DNA of 64,000 nt from Bacteroidota bacterium (GTDB taxonomy: Bacteria; Bacteroidota; Bacteroidia; Chitinophagales; Saprospiraceae): NCBI GenBank assembly GCA_029567325.1, contig JAKQLF010000181.1, forward strand, positions 1 to 64,000, given 5' to 3'. Each line of letters starts with the position of its first letter. The first letter of the stretch is position 1. The translations under genes and the position numbers were made by a program. The notes below the pieces were generated by a model. The model was not told the origin of the DNA. It searched no databases and saw only the letters and a program-made list of their open reading frames with translations. This document shows, piece after piece, positions 29,801 to 38,880 of the stretch.

Positions 29801-29962
29801 AAGAATAAATTAAATTCAATTATGACAAATCCCAATTACACTGATGATGATATTGGCCAATGGGTCATTGCCAAATACAACAAGGATACATTGGCAGTGA
29901 CACATTTGGAATCTCGATTGAAATCACAACGATATATCTCACTATTGAATACCATATTCTAA
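26852..29962 (+). CDS. Exported DUF5107 protein with TPR repeats
   Basis: A 1036-aa protein with a signal peptide (LILILLTNLLAHPIAFTQ). Residues about 35-400 form a DUF5107 domain, a galactose-mutarotase-like supersandwich often found with glycan-use genes: VLPEVGGKVWGAIEKSTGKEFIYRN-type wording, WTSGGIEFNFGIIGHSPATATPVDY in character. From ~470 to ~1000 are TPR-like helical pairs (YEEAKSLFQLCLANDATYPDALVGLSEIFY pattern). It may bind or process the oligosaccharide in the periplasm. It is 17 bp after the aldolase gene and 21 bp before the FG-GAP lipoprotein gene, in the same operon. The enzymatic activity is unknown. Confidence 0.85.
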   Translation: MRKLILILLTNLLAHPIAFTQKPAKIKEEVRHLKTYPFSDPNPIPVLTTHDRVIYPYHDFHGFSFDSEMQPWKIVKMENDFIEVYVLPEVGGKVWGAIEKSTGKEFIYRNEVMKFRNIAMRGPWTSGGIEFNFGIIGHSPATATPVDYFIKTNLDGSVSCFVGNIDLPSRTKWTVEIRLPKDKAYFETNVVWQNPTDLPQSHYNFMTGAAVVSKDLEFIYPGDQKLEHEGKVHPWPINEMGVDMSKYANDTFGSHNSYHMVGEYEPFIGGYFKESKFGFGHWARYEDMPGRKLWLWSTARDGAIWEDLLTDTDGQYMEFQAGRSFTQNSYNAFKNPIKEMSFNGHVIDQWDEFWFPVKGIGGYKKVSRKGALNVERTPTGIDIGFNSFVFGNATLLVKSQGKTIFTKAFKATPMSVFQTSCALEASDTSYEVMIQNMDLHYEAMPTNKLKRNFVRSSPVVKNASYYFSEGEEMKTDRKYEEAKSLFQLCLANDATYPDALVGLSEIFYRQQFLDSAMIYAQKALELNTYHPAANYFAGLIYKANKDEINALESFGLAARSMEYRSVAYAQMAEIKATQNDWKEAVFYANKSLEFNQHQLSALKILSVNARKSNKLLSAKKLWEKIQTIDALDDFSRFEQYLVSPTNINKTAFTKNIQNEFPYQTYLELASEYLKLGLKEDALKVLELSPQHDLVAIWKAYLNESTNALDQIKNEKPYFIFPFRAEDVEVLKWAVKHNDHWTFKYYLGLVYWHLGRKQDAKDLFLHCGETPNFAPFYTSRAYLQQGEKIELVEKDFQKALAISPQEWRNWDKLIHHFASQDNNEAALKLSSEAIQKFDENFMLRIQHAGLLLDNGQYDACLNVLSNTKVLPFEGSIQGKQIYEVAHLYKAVEAIEKAQYEKAISEIEQSKAWPENLGSGRPYVPDERIQDYLTAFCLEKIGQKNNAYQAIKHIVELEQKWTLINPVNELISLMAFQKLNDDSGLKNKLNSIMTNPNYTDDDIGQWVIAKYNKDTLAVTHLESRLKSQRYISLLNTIF

Positions 29963-29983
29963 ATAACTGGATAAATTGATAGA

Positions 29984-32900
29984 ATGATTATTTATCTGCG
30001 AAATATCACGTGTATCATTTTATTTTTTATTTCCTGTAAAGAAGAAAAAAAATTATTTGATCTGATATCTGGCGATGAATCTGGAATTGAATTTGAAAAC
30101 ACGATCAACGAGTTTGATTCGATCAATATATTCAACAATATTTATGTTTATAATGGCGGAGGAGTGGCCATTGGTGATGTAAATAATGATGGATTACAAG
30201 ACCTCTTTTTTACGGGAAATCAGGTGGACAATAAGTTGTATTTAAATAAAGGAAATCTACAGTTTCAAGACATTACCTTACTTGCAAAAGTCAATAAAGA
30301 CAAAGGGCAATGGAGCATGAGTGCAAATTTTGTCGATATCAACAACGACGGTAAAATGGATATCTACGTCTGTAATGCAATGTATCCGGATACAATCAGA
30401 AGGAAAAACCTATTGTACATCAATGAAGGCAATAACGATAAAGGCATTCCTACATTTTCTGAGCAGGCACAATCATATGGCCTTGATCATGCTTCACATT
30501 CCAATAACATCCAATTTTTTGATTATGATCAGGATGGAGATTTGGATCTTTACATTGCAGTAAATAGCAGCATCCGCAATTTGGAAAATCAATTTATTCT
30601 TCATTCTCGGAAGCTGGTACAAGCCAATACGGATCATCTTTTGGAAAATATTTGGGATGAAAAATTGCAACACGGAAGATTTATGGATGTGTCCCAAGAT
30701 AAAGGAATAGTTTGGGAAGGATACAGCAACAGTTGTTTGATTACAGACATCAATGGAGACACCAAACCAGACATTTACGTGGGGAATGATTTTCTTAGTA
30801 ATGATATCTGGTATGTCAATCAAGCAAAAGATTCATCTTTTTTCTTTGAAAATAGGGTGAAGGAAATCTTCAAACATCAATCCTATTCGGCTATGGGTGC
30901 TGACATGGCAGATGTAAATAATGACGGATGGATGGACTTCATCACGACAGAAATGTTGCCTTATGATAACAGGAGGAAAAAGACCATGCTCAATGCCAAT
31001 AATTATACCTACTACATCAACACAGAAAAATTTAATTATGGCTATCAATACATACGCAATACCTTACAGATAAACCAAGGCTTGGACCCTTCGGGCCATC
31101 AAATGATTTTTAGCGACTTGGGCATCATGGCTGGGGTTTATCAGACAGATTGGAGCTGGGCACCTCTTTTTGCTGATTTTGACAACGATGGCCACAAGGA
31201 TTTATTCATAAGTACAGGATTTTTGCGCGATATAAACGATCATGATTGGGGTTCTTACAGATCTTCCATTGTAGCCCTTTCCAAATCTCAAGAAGCAATG
31301 ATCAAATCAATACCGCAAGTAAAAATTCCAAATTTTGCTTATAAAAATAAAGGGCAATTGCAATTTGATGATGTATCAAAAGCATGGGGTTTGCATCAAA
31401 ATTCTTTTTCAAATGGTAGTGCATATGGAGACTTGGATAATGATGGAGACTTGGATTTGGTAGTTAATAACATCAATGACAGAGCTTTTTTATATCAGAA
31501 TAATACCATTGGAAATGGAAATAAATCGAGTCATCATTTCATCAGAATTGCTCTGCAAGGCCATGATCAAAATAGGTCAGCCTATGGATCAAATGTCACT
31601 ATTTACTACGATCAGTTTAAAAAGCAAACTGCTCAATTATTAAGTTCAAGAGGTTATTTATCACAATCAGAATCCATGCTGCATTTTGGATTGGGTAATT
31701 GTGCTAAAATTGACTCGGCGGTAATTTTGTGGGCCAATGGCCAAAAAACGGTTGTGTATGACTTAATAATAGATCAAGCGAATTTGATTAAATATGAGGA
31801 TGAAAATAAAAGGTCTGGATTACCTGGGCGAACTAATATCACAGCATTATTTGAGCCCATAAATAGTGAAGCAATAGGGTTGAATTATAAACATGATGCT
31901 GTTGACTTTAGTGATTTCAATATTCAAAGAACATTGCCACATAAACTATCGCAATATAGCCCGGCACTATCAGTTGGTGATTTGAATGGAGATGGTTTGG
32001 ATGATGTATTTATTTGTAATAGCACACAACCAGATGTCATTTATTATCAACAAAAGAATGGAAAGTTTGAGCAAAAATGGATGCCAAATGATGCAAGTAA
32101 AAAATCAAATAAGCATGCCGGAGTCGTTATTTTTGACGCAGATGGAGATGGGGATAATGATATTTATACAACGGTTGGCGGTTATAATTCCCAAACCGAA
32201 TTGGATGAAATGTGGGTGAATAAAGGCAAAGGAAAATTTGAATTATCGAAAGAAGCATTACCCATTCCAAAATCAAACACTTCCACCATCAAAGCTGCCG
32301 ATTACGATCAAGATGGAGATTTAGACTTGTTTATTGGGAGTCGTGTTTTACTCGGTCAATATCCAAAAGCGGATAAAAGTTACATCCTCAGAAATGATAC
32401 AAAGGAAAAAGACAAAATCATATTTACAGACGTGACCGCTCAAGTTTATCCATCTATGGATTCCATTGGTATGGTTAGTGATGCGTTGTGGAGCGACTTC
32501 AACAATGATCATTTTCCAGATTTGGTAATTGCCTGTGAGTGGAAACCTTTGACTTTTTTGAAGAATACGGGAAACGGTTTTGAAAATGTAACTGAAGCCA
32601 CTGGAATTCATGATAAAGTTGGTTGGTGGAATAGCCTGAGTGCTGCTGATTTTGATCAAGATGGTGATGTGGATTATGTAGCGGGCAACTTAGGAACCAA
32701 TACTTTTTTCCAAGGAAATCAAGCTCAACCAATGACGATCTATGCCAATGATTTTGATAAAAATGGGAAATATGATTGTTTTATTTCCATGTTTATGTAT
32801 GATGCTGGAGGTCAAAAACGAGATTATCTTTTCAACACAAGAGATGATATCATCGGTCAATGGCCAGGTTTGCATAAACGTTATAATTCCTATGCGGAAT

Positions 32901-33544
32901 TTGGAAATACCACAACGGAAAAAATATTTACTAACCAAGATTTACAGGGAGCCATCATCATGCAAGCGAATTGGATGTACACCAGTTTTATAGAAAATCT
33001 GGGAAATGGAAAGTTTGCCATAAAAGCTTTACCTATGCAAACACAAATTGCCCCAGTCTTTGCCACATTACCATTTGATGTGGATGATAATGGTCTTGTG
33101 GACATCATTTTGGTGGGGAATGATTATGGCATGGAAATTTTGCAAGGCCATGCCGATGCATTCAACGGATTGGTTTTAAAGAATTTTGGAAAGAATGACT
33201 TTAGACCAATGGGCATTCAGGAGAGTGGATTTTATGTGCCACATGATGCCAAGGCATTGTCTTATTTAATTTTGAATGATGAAAAAGCCATGATTTTGGC
33301 AACGCAAAATAAAGATTCTCTCAGGGTTTTTTCTCCGACCAATGTCACAGGTGAGTGGATAAAATGTTTGCCGGCTGAATGTCGTGCAGATATTTATTTT
33401 AATTCAGGTAAAATAGAACGCAGAGAATTATCTTGGGGACAATCTTTTTTATCGCAACATGCTCGAAGTTTACAAAAATTGCCAAGTATGGATAAAATTA
33501 TTTTTTACAATTCCACAGGAAAGGTAACCAGGACTATTGAGTAA
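29984..33544 (+). CDS. FG-GAP/VCBS-repeat lipoprotein with UnbV domain (CRTAC1-like)
   Basis: An 1186-aa protein with a lipoprotein signal (lipobox ending FFISC, Cys18). It has about fourteen calcium-loop repeats of the form D-x-[ND]-x-DG-x-x-D, for example DVNNDGLQDLFF, DYDQDGDLDLYI, DFDNDGHKDLFI and, in the second half, DLNGDGLDDVFI and DFDQDGDVDYVA: two integrin-like propellers. Between them, about residues 535-602, lies an ASPIC/UnbV domain (SRGYLSQSESMLHFGLG). Such proteins are common in Bacteroidota and Planctomycetes glycan loci; they probably bind glycans at the surface. Directly downstream of the DUF5107 gene. Confidence 0.9.
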   Translation: MIIYLRNITCIILFFISCKEEKKLFDLISGDESGIEFENTINEFDSINIFNNIYVYNGGGVAIGDVNNDGLQDLFFTGNQVDNKLYLNKGNLQFQDITLLAKVNKDKGQWSMSANFVDINNDGKMDIYVCNAMYPDTIRRKNLLYINEGNNDKGIPTFSEQAQSYGLDHASHSNNIQFFDYDQDGDLDLYIAVNSSIRNLENQFILHSRKLVQANTDHLLENIWDEKLQHGRFMDVSQDKGIVWEGYSNSCLITDINGDTKPDIYVGNDFLSNDIWYVNQAKDSSFFFENRVKEIFKHQSYSAMGADMADVNNDGWMDFITTEMLPYDNRRKKTMLNANNYTYYINTEKFNYGYQYIRNTLQINQGLDPSGHQMIFSDLGIMAGVYQTDWSWAPLFADFDNDGHKDLFISTGFLRDINDHDWGSYRSSIVALSKSQEAMIKSIPQVKIPNFAYKNKGQLQFDDVSKAWGLHQNSFSNGSAYGDLDNDGDLDLVVNNINDRAFLYQNNTIGNGNKSSHHFIRIALQGHDQNRSAYGSNVTIYYDQFKKQTAQLLSSRGYLSQSESMLHFGLGNCAKIDSAVILWANGQKTVVYDLIIDQANLIKYEDENKRSGLPGRTNITALFEPINSEAIGLNYKHDAVDFSDFNIQRTLPHKLSQYSPALSVGDLNGDGLDDVFICNSTQPDVIYYQQKNGKFEQKWMPNDASKKSNKHAGVVIFDADGDGDNDIYTTVGGYNSQTELDEMWVNKGKGKFELSKEALPIPKSNTSTIKAADYDQDGDLDLFIGSRVLLGQYPKADKSYILRNDTKEKDKIIFTDVTAQVYPSMDSIGMVSDALWSDFNNDHFPDLVIACEWKPLTFLKNTGNGFENVTEATGIHDKVGWWNSLSAADFDQDGDVDYVAGNLGTNTFFQGNQAQPMTIYANDFDKNGKYDCFISMFMYDAGGQKRDYLFNTRDDIIGQWPGLHKRYNSYAEFGNTTTEKIFTNQDLQGAIIMQANWMYTSFIENLGNGKFAIKALPMQTQIAPVFATLPFDVDDNGLVDIILVGNDYGMEILQGHADAFNGLVLKNFGKNDFRPMGIQESGFYVPHDAKALSYLILNDEKAMILATQNKDSLRVFSPTNVTGEWIKCLPAECRADIYFNSGKIERRELSWGQSFLSQHARSLQKLPSMDKIIFYNSTGKVTRTIE

Positions 33545-33600
33545 TTGTGCTTATTCCAGAAGGTAATTTTGGAATATATTTACTAATTAAAAAATTGAAA

Positions 33601-34596
33601 ATGAAATCGTCACGCAGAAAATTTTTGGCTCATTCCATGGCCTTGACCTTACCGATGATCGCTCCCTTTTCGCCGGAAGATAACGGTTTAATTCAAGCAG
33701 ATTTATTAGCTGAATTAAAACAAGGTATGTCAAATAATCGAATTGATAAAGACGCTTTCAAAATCAGTTTGTTTACCAAACATGTGCAGTGGTTGGACTT
33801 TACATCATTGGCAAAATTATTGAAAGAAACTGGATTCGACGGAGTTGATTTACCCGTAAGAAAAGGGGGCCATATTTTACCTGAAAACGTCGAACGAGAC
33901 TTACCACTTGCAATGGCCGCAATGAAAAAGGAGGGTTTGGATATTCATTTTATTTCCACAGACATCCAAGATGCAGATGACCCACTCACAGAAAGGGTTT
34001 TAAAAACCGCTTCAAGTTTGGGCATCAAACATTATAGAATGCATTATTATTACTACGATCAAACCCTCAGCATAGACCAAAATTTGAAAGTATTTGAGCA
34101 AAAAATGAAGAAATTGGCTGCTCTCAATAAACGTTATAAAATCATTGGAGAATATCAAAATCATTCTCAAGACCAATCCACTTTTTTTGACAAAACCTAC
34201 TTTGGCGCCACTTTATGGGATTTGTATTTAGTCCTCCGAAAAATAAATTCTCCATGGCTTTGTTCACAATTTGACATTGGTCATGCTACGGTAGAAAGTT
34301 ATCGTTCTTGGGTTGTGGGTTTGGAATTGTTGGCACCGTTCATGTCCTCCCTGCATGTCAAGGATTTTTCATATCAAAAACAAGAAAAAGGCTGGGAAGT
34401 CAAAATGGAACAAATGGGAGATGGAATGGTGAATTATCCACTATTATTTGAAATTTTAAAAAAGAAAAAAATACAAGTGCCCATCACTTTCTATTATGGT
34501 TATGACATCGGAGATGCTGCAATAGGACCCGATATTATCTCTATTAAAAACGGATTGGAGTCATTTAAAAAAATGTTGAAGGTTTGGACCTCGTAA
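33601..34596 (+). CDS. Sugar phosphate isomerase/epimerase family protein (xylose-isomerase-like TIM barrel), Tat-exported
   Basis: A 331-aa protein when started at ATG 33601, which begins with a Tat signal (SSRRKFLAHSMALTLPM). The in-frame start at 33547 would add 18 residues before it and is rejected. The rest is an AP_endonuc_2/xylose isomerase-like barrel: FDGVDLPVRKGGHI (near 77-91), HYRMHYYYYDQ, CSQFDIGHA and SSLHVKDFS carry the typical metal-binding His, Asp and Glu positions. These enzymes epimerise or isomerise sugars, or act on keto-sugars in the periplasm. Last gene of the operon, 56 bp after the FG-GAP gene. Confidence 0.82.
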   Translation: MKSSRRKFLAHSMALTLPMIAPFSPEDNGLIQADLLAELKQGMSNNRIDKDAFKISLFTKHVQWLDFTSLAKLLKETGFDGVDLPVRKGGHILPENVERDLPLAMAAMKKEGLDIHFISTDIQDADDPLTERVLKTASSLGIKHYRMHYYYYDQTLSIDQNLKVFEQKMKKLAALNKRYKIIGEYQNHSQDQSTFFDKTYFGATLWDLYLVLRKINSPWLCSQFDIGHATVESYRSWVVGLELLAPFMSSLHVKDFSYQKQEKGWEVKMEQMGDGMVNYPLLFEILKKKKIQVPITFYYGYDIGDAAIGPDIISIKNGLESFKKMLKVWTS

Positions 34597-34618
34597 TGAT
34601 GAAATTAATTCAAAGTAT

Positions 34619-34677
34619 TTTGCGCAAATAGCTTCAGTTTAATTATTTCATCATCATTGGATCAATTCATTTGCGCA
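34619..34677. promoter_or_regulatory. Two TTTGCGCA palindromic boxes upstream of the MFS gene
   Basis: TTTGCGCAAA (34619-34628) is a 10-bp palindrome; the half TTTGCGCA recurs at 34670-34677, with the GCGCAAAT and ATTTGCGC arms 40 bases apart. Possible operator in the 249-bp gap before the MFS gene. No other gene is seen in the gap. Confidence 0.3.
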
Positions 34678-34845
34678 TCAAATTTTATGGACGTTAATTT
34701 CTCAAACTAAATTTCTTTAACAGAGAAGTTCAATTATTTTTACTCAAGTGAAATAAATTCAAATCAAAATAAATTCGAAAAAAAATAAATGGGAGATCTC
34801 ATTAGAGCCATTCTTTCAAAAAATAATTAAACCACATTTGTCAAT

Positions 34846-36078
34846 ATGAATGAAAGCAAAAAATCAGTATCCGCCCATTTAATGTCCATTCCAGTCATGG
34901 TAGCCGCTTTGGGTTATTTGGTGGATATGTACGATTTGTTTTTATTTTCTATCGTCAGGGTGCCCAGTTTGCAATCATTAAATCTTTCTCCAGAGGAAAT
35001 TCTTGAAGACGGCCTATTGTTGCTCAATCTACAAATGGCGGGCATGTTGGTAGGTGGCATTGTGTGGGGAATCCTTGGAGATAAAAGAGGCAGATTGTCG
35101 GTTTTGTTTGGGTCTATCATCATTTATTCATTGGCAAATATTGGCAATGGAATGGTCCATTCGGTTACTGCATATGCCATTCTTCGCTTCATAGCAGGAT
35201 TTGGTTTGGCGGGAGAATTAGGCGCTGGCATTACTTTGGTCACTGAAATACTTCCGAAAAATATACGGGGATATGGCACAACTTTGGTTGCAACACTAGG
35301 AGTAATAGGTGCACTCTTAGCCTATGTCGTTGCGCAATATTTTGATTGGCGTACGTCCTATTTTATTGGAGGCGGTTTGGGCTTGTTGCTCTTGGTGATG
35401 AGATTCAGCGTTTTTGAATCAGACATTTTTTTGAAACTCAAGGAACAACACCATCATCAAAGGGGCAATATCATGATGTTGTTTAATAATAAAGAAAGGT
35501 TGATCAAATACATCACGAGTATTTTGATCGGAATGCCTATTTGGTTTGTGGTGGGTATTTTGATTACCTTCTCCCCAGAACTGGGTAAAGCCATGGAAAT
35601 AGCAGAACCCATCAATGCAGGAAAAGCAGTCTTGTTTGCATTTGGAGCACAAGTGTTGGGTAACATTGTCAGTGGCATGCTGAGTCAATATTTCAAAAAC
35701 CGGAGGAAGGTCATTTTCTTATTCATGGCCTTGTCATTTGTTTTTGTTTTGATTTACCTTTTGGTTCCTATCAAAACAGCCGCTATGTTGTATGTTATTT
35801 GCGCATGTCTGGGCTTTTGCAGCGGTTATTGGACTTTATTTATTACCGTAGCAGCTGAACTTTTTGGTTCCAACATCAGGGCGACAGTAGCAACCACCGT
35901 TCCAAATTTTGTACGAGCAACGGTTATCCCATTGACTGCTTTGTTTGTGTTACTCAAGTCAAATCTGGATTCACTTTCAAGTGCATTATTTGTTGGTATC
36001 TTTACTTATGCCATTGGTATGATTGCGCTTTATTATTTGGAGGAGACTTTTACGAAAGACATCAATTACCTGGAATAA
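34846..36078 (+). CDS. MFS transporter, probable sugar or organic-acid importer
   Basis: A 410-aa, 12-helix transporter. Motif A reads GILGDKRGRLSVL (77-89), and the helix 4-5 region RFIAGFGLAGELGAGITLVTE with LPKNIRGYGTTL resembles the metabolite:H+ symporter and sugar porter branches rather than drug pumps. It follows the agaS operon with 249 bp between, so may have its own promoter. It probably imports the sugar released in the periplasm. The substrate is inferred only from location. Confidence 0.85.
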   Translation: MNESKKSVSAHLMSIPVMVAALGYLVDMYDLFLFSIVRVPSLQSLNLSPEEILEDGLLLLNLQMAGMLVGGIVWGILGDKRGRLSVLFGSIIIYSLANIGNGMVHSVTAYAILRFIAGFGLAGELGAGITLVTEILPKNIRGYGTTLVATLGVIGALLAYVVAQYFDWRTSYFIGGGLGLLLLVMRFSVFESDIFLKLKEQHHHQRGNIMMLFNNKERLIKYITSILIGMPIWFVVGILITFSPELGKAMEIAEPINAGKAVLFAFGAQVLGNIVSGMLSQYFKNRRKVIFLFMALSFVFVLIYLLVPIKTAAMLYVICACLGFCSGYWTLFITVAAELFGSNIRATVATTVPNFVRATVIPLTALFVLLKSNLDSLSSALFVGIFTYAIGMIALYYLEETFTKDINYLE

Positions 36079-36175
36079 TGGTAAAAGGCTATGGGCCTCA
36101 ACCCTGAGGTTAGTACTCATCTAAAAATAGTATATGTGTTATTAACAAAAATTAGTGCAAGAAACTAGATTTCTT

Positions 36176-36221
36176 CTACTTTTTTGCCTTGATACAAAAA
36201 AGTAGCAAAAAAAATCAAGGC
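36176..36221. repeat. Overlapping, mutually exclusive inverted repeats
   Basis: Arm pair 1: CTACTTTTTTG (36176-36186) with CAAAAAAGTAG (36195-36205), perfect 11 bp. Arm pair 2: GCCTTGAT (36186-36193) with ATCAAGGC (36214-36221), perfect 8 bp. The loop of the first contains the arm of the second, so only one can form. Similar T-rich elements occur in other Bacteroidota spacers; function unknown. Confidence 0.6.
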
Positions 36222-36480
36222 TGAATTTTTTTCTTAACGCTCCCTTACTTTAAAAATACTATGCAAAAAAACTCACTTTTGGCTTTTCTTCATTGTTTTT
36301 TGCTGCACCTGCACCGATTCATTGATATGAGGTTACTTATAGTTAGAACAGTTTTTTGCACTTAACGTATTTTTAAAGTTCGGTAGCTAAAAAAAATAAG
36401 GCCGATTCAAAACTGATCGAGGAGCTCAGGAAACAAGCACGATGAATAGTGTCCTCGAGTCTCTTGTTAAAAATTGCGAA

Positions 36481-36896
36481 ATTGCCCCGCAGTGAATTGT
36501 TGGCGCAGCCAATTGTGTCCGCATGACATTGAACTCTATTGAACTCCCATTGAAATGATTGAACTCCATTGAACTCCCATTGCGCTGCAGGCATTGAATT
36601 CACATTGCGTCCGCATGACATTGCCCCACACGGAATTGCTGTCGCAGCCATTTGCGTCCGAAAGACATTGAACACTGCTTCGAGCCACAAGCTTCGGGTT
36701 TCGAGCCATGTGTGAGTTTTGCCCCACACGGAATTGCCCATTGCGCCGCAGGCATTGAATTCCCATTGCGTCCGAAGGACATTGCCCCGCAGGGAATTGA
36801 TGGCGCAGCCAATTGCGCCCGAAGGACATTGAACTCTATTGAACTCCCATTGAAATGATTGAACTCCATTGAACTCCCATTGCACTGCAGGCATTG
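36481..36896. repeat. Mosaic repeat field with a 116-bp direct repeat 300 bp apart
   Basis: Bases 36481-36596 recur at 36781-36896 with about ten differences; the first half recurs a third time, diverged, at about 36620-36673. The words are CATTGAACTC, ATTGCGTCCGAAGGACATTG and GCATTGAATTC-like strings, richer in GC than the surroundings. Long open frames occur on the minus strand in all three phases here, but they only echo the repeat (QWEFN, NSLRGN, MPAAQ over and over), so I do not call genes. The field ends 33 bases from the stop codon of the next gene. Confidence 0.8.
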
Positions 36897-36928
36897 CTCC
36901 CCTTTCAAAAGCAGGGAGGAATTGAATA

Positions 36929-38755
36929 TCATTTAACCAAAGTAAAATTACCTTTTGACACTTCTTTCACACCATTGCTGAATGTGAACTCGACCAAATA
37001 AGTATACACACCTGTTTCTGCCGGGTGCCCGTTGAAGTAACCATCCCAAGAAAATTCTTGTGTTGAGCGATAGACGTTGTTGCCAAATCTGTCATAGATC
37101 AGCAACAAAGAGATTTCAGATTCTGCTCCTTGGTCCAAAAGGATGGAAAATAAGTTGTTATCATCTTTAGATTGCAGGGAAATAATGTTGGGTGTGTAAG
37201 CTTTTGTCACACGTCGATTGACCATTACACTCTTCTCATCTGAGGCTTCGCAACCAAATTCATTGATTGCGACCAAACTAAAGGTAGTTTCTTCACTAGG
37301 ATTTGCCGATGTTTCCGGGCACGTTGGACAAGATACAAAATTAGCTGGTTGCCACTCCAAACTTTCAATTGCATCGGTAGTGATGATAGAAAGTAAGAGG
37401 GTATCGCCAAGATTGATGGTGGTATCGGGACCTATATCGACACGGAATTCAGGAGGTGAAATGATTGCAAAATCCATTGAGTCGGCACAACCATGTACAT
37501 CCTTAGCAATAATGGTATAATTTCCTGGAGGGAAGTTTGTGCCATTCACTACATCAAACTGGGCATTCATTACTTCATATTTGAATGGCGGGAAATTTCC
37601 GCTCGTCATCACTTCCAATTTACCATCTTCACCAAAACATTTTGGTTGTACAATCATTGGAGAAATGGCAATGGCAGGATTTCCCAAAACAAATAGATGT
37701 TGTTCGATGATGGAGTCACATCCGTTTATATTTGAATTGAATAAAGTATCCAAATAAGTGCCTGAAGCGGTCAAGGTATTATTTCCAAACATCAATGAAT
37801 TACCAAAGCAAATCGTGTCATATTTTTGAATGATTTGTTGTAAGACCTGTACGCTGACCACATCCGAAGTAATGAAACATTTGGTATTGGAAAAATTCAA
37901 GCTGTCATTGGAGACTATATAGCGATAGTAATGATTGCCTACATTTAATTGATCCACAGAGAAACTTTTTTCATCGCTCAGGTATTCCGACCAATTGATA
38001 CTATCTGTTGAATATTGCCACTTGATGGCCCAATTTACTGGTATATCTGCGGAAATAGTGATGGCAGAATCAGTAGGGCAAGTGTATTTATTGTCAAAGT
38101 CTGAGGAGGAGATGCGGTTGCCTGGCACACATGGCCTGAAGGAAATATTATCTATGGCCAAATCATTGCCTGCACCTCCGGGAGCATTGTTTCTTATTGA
38201 TAAGGTGACACTTGTCTGATTTAGACCAGTTGTAAAAGAAAGGCCATATTTTTCCCAGTGCTCTGATCTTGGTACATTACCTGTTGAATAAACTTCCAAT
38301 GAATCAAGATAAAAAGTGAGATTTGGATCAATGTGGTCTGTGACATCTCTGGCAATGAGATTGACTACTTCAACAGAGAATTCATATAAAGTATTGGGGC
38401 AAAGACCAGTAACCAATTGTTCATAAAAAACGCTTGGTTCGTACGACGCATTGAAAAGCAAAAAATATCCCAAGCTATCTCCACCCGCATCAATCACATT
38501 GATCCACGTTTGCGGAGGAAAGAGATCTTCTACATTTTGTGTAATGGTGTATTGACCATCATTTGGCAAGTATGGCAGGTATTGATATCCAGGAGCAATC
38601 ATTGGATCATTTTCTAAAGTCAGCGTATTGCCACGACCCAGAGAACCATTCAGAAAAATATTTTCTCCTAAGTTCCCAGTGCACAATGAATCTATTTGGG
38701 CCGTGAGCCCATTCATATTCAGAAGTAACATGAAAAACAAAATGCATGGACGCAT
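36929..38755 (-). CDS. Surface protein with gliding-motility-type (CHU_C) T9SS sorting domain
   Basis: A 608-aa secreted protein. After the signal peptide (LFFMLLLNMNGLTAQ) comes a carbohydrate-binding-like beta sandwich (about 20-215; ends AIDNISFRPC), an Ig-like region with a pair of cysteines, a SprB-type repeat (about 355-430: PKCFGEDGKLEVMTSG ... GCADSMDF), and the C-terminal CHU_C domain (AYTPNIISL ... YDRFGNNVYRSTQEFSWDGYFNG ... GVYTYLVEF), the type B signal of the type IX secretion system. It should be exported to the cell surface and may bind glycans. Single gene beside the repeat field. Confidence 0.9.
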   Translation of the reverse strand: MRPCILFFMLLLNMNGLTAQIDSLCTGNLGENIFLNGSLGRGNTLTLENDPMIAPGYQYLPYLPNDGQYTITQNVEDLFPPQTWINVIDAGGDSLGYFLLFNASYEPSVFYEQLVTGLCPNTLYEFSVEVVNLIARDVTDHIDPNLTFYLDSLEVYSTGNVPRSEHWEKYGLSFTTGLNQTSVTLSIRNNAPGGAGNDLAIDNISFRPCVPGNRISSSDFDNKYTCPTDSAITISADIPVNWAIKWQYSTDSINWSEYLSDEKSFSVDQLNVGNHYYRYIVSNDSLNFSNTKCFITSDVVSVQVLQQIIQKYDTICFGNSLMFGNNTLTASGTYLDTLFNSNINGCDSIIEQHLFVLGNPAIAISPMIVQPKCFGEDGKLEVMTSGNFPPFKYEVMNAQFDVVNGTNFPPGNYTIIAKDVHGCADSMDFAIISPPEFRVDIGPDTTINLGDTLLLSIITTDAIESLEWQPANFVSCPTCPETSANPSEETTFSLVAINEFGCEASDEKSVMVNRRVTKAYTPNIISLQSKDDNNLFSILLDQGAESEISLLLIYDRFGNNVYRSTQEFSWDGYFNGHPAETGVYTYLVEFTFSNGVKEVSKGNFTLVK

Positions 38756-38880
38756 ATTTAAGATTTTTGGAGACTACAAAAATAAATAATTGTCATAATT
38801 TATTTGGTATAATCTTTCGCGCCTTCCCACACACCTCCTGCCTTGATCAAAAGGAGATATTTGATTTTAATTTTAAAGGT

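Noticed and set aside
36373-36932. Three overlapping minus-strand ORFs of 97-173 aa
   Set aside because: All three phases are open because the repeat words contain few stops; the products are repeats of QWEFN and NSLRGN.
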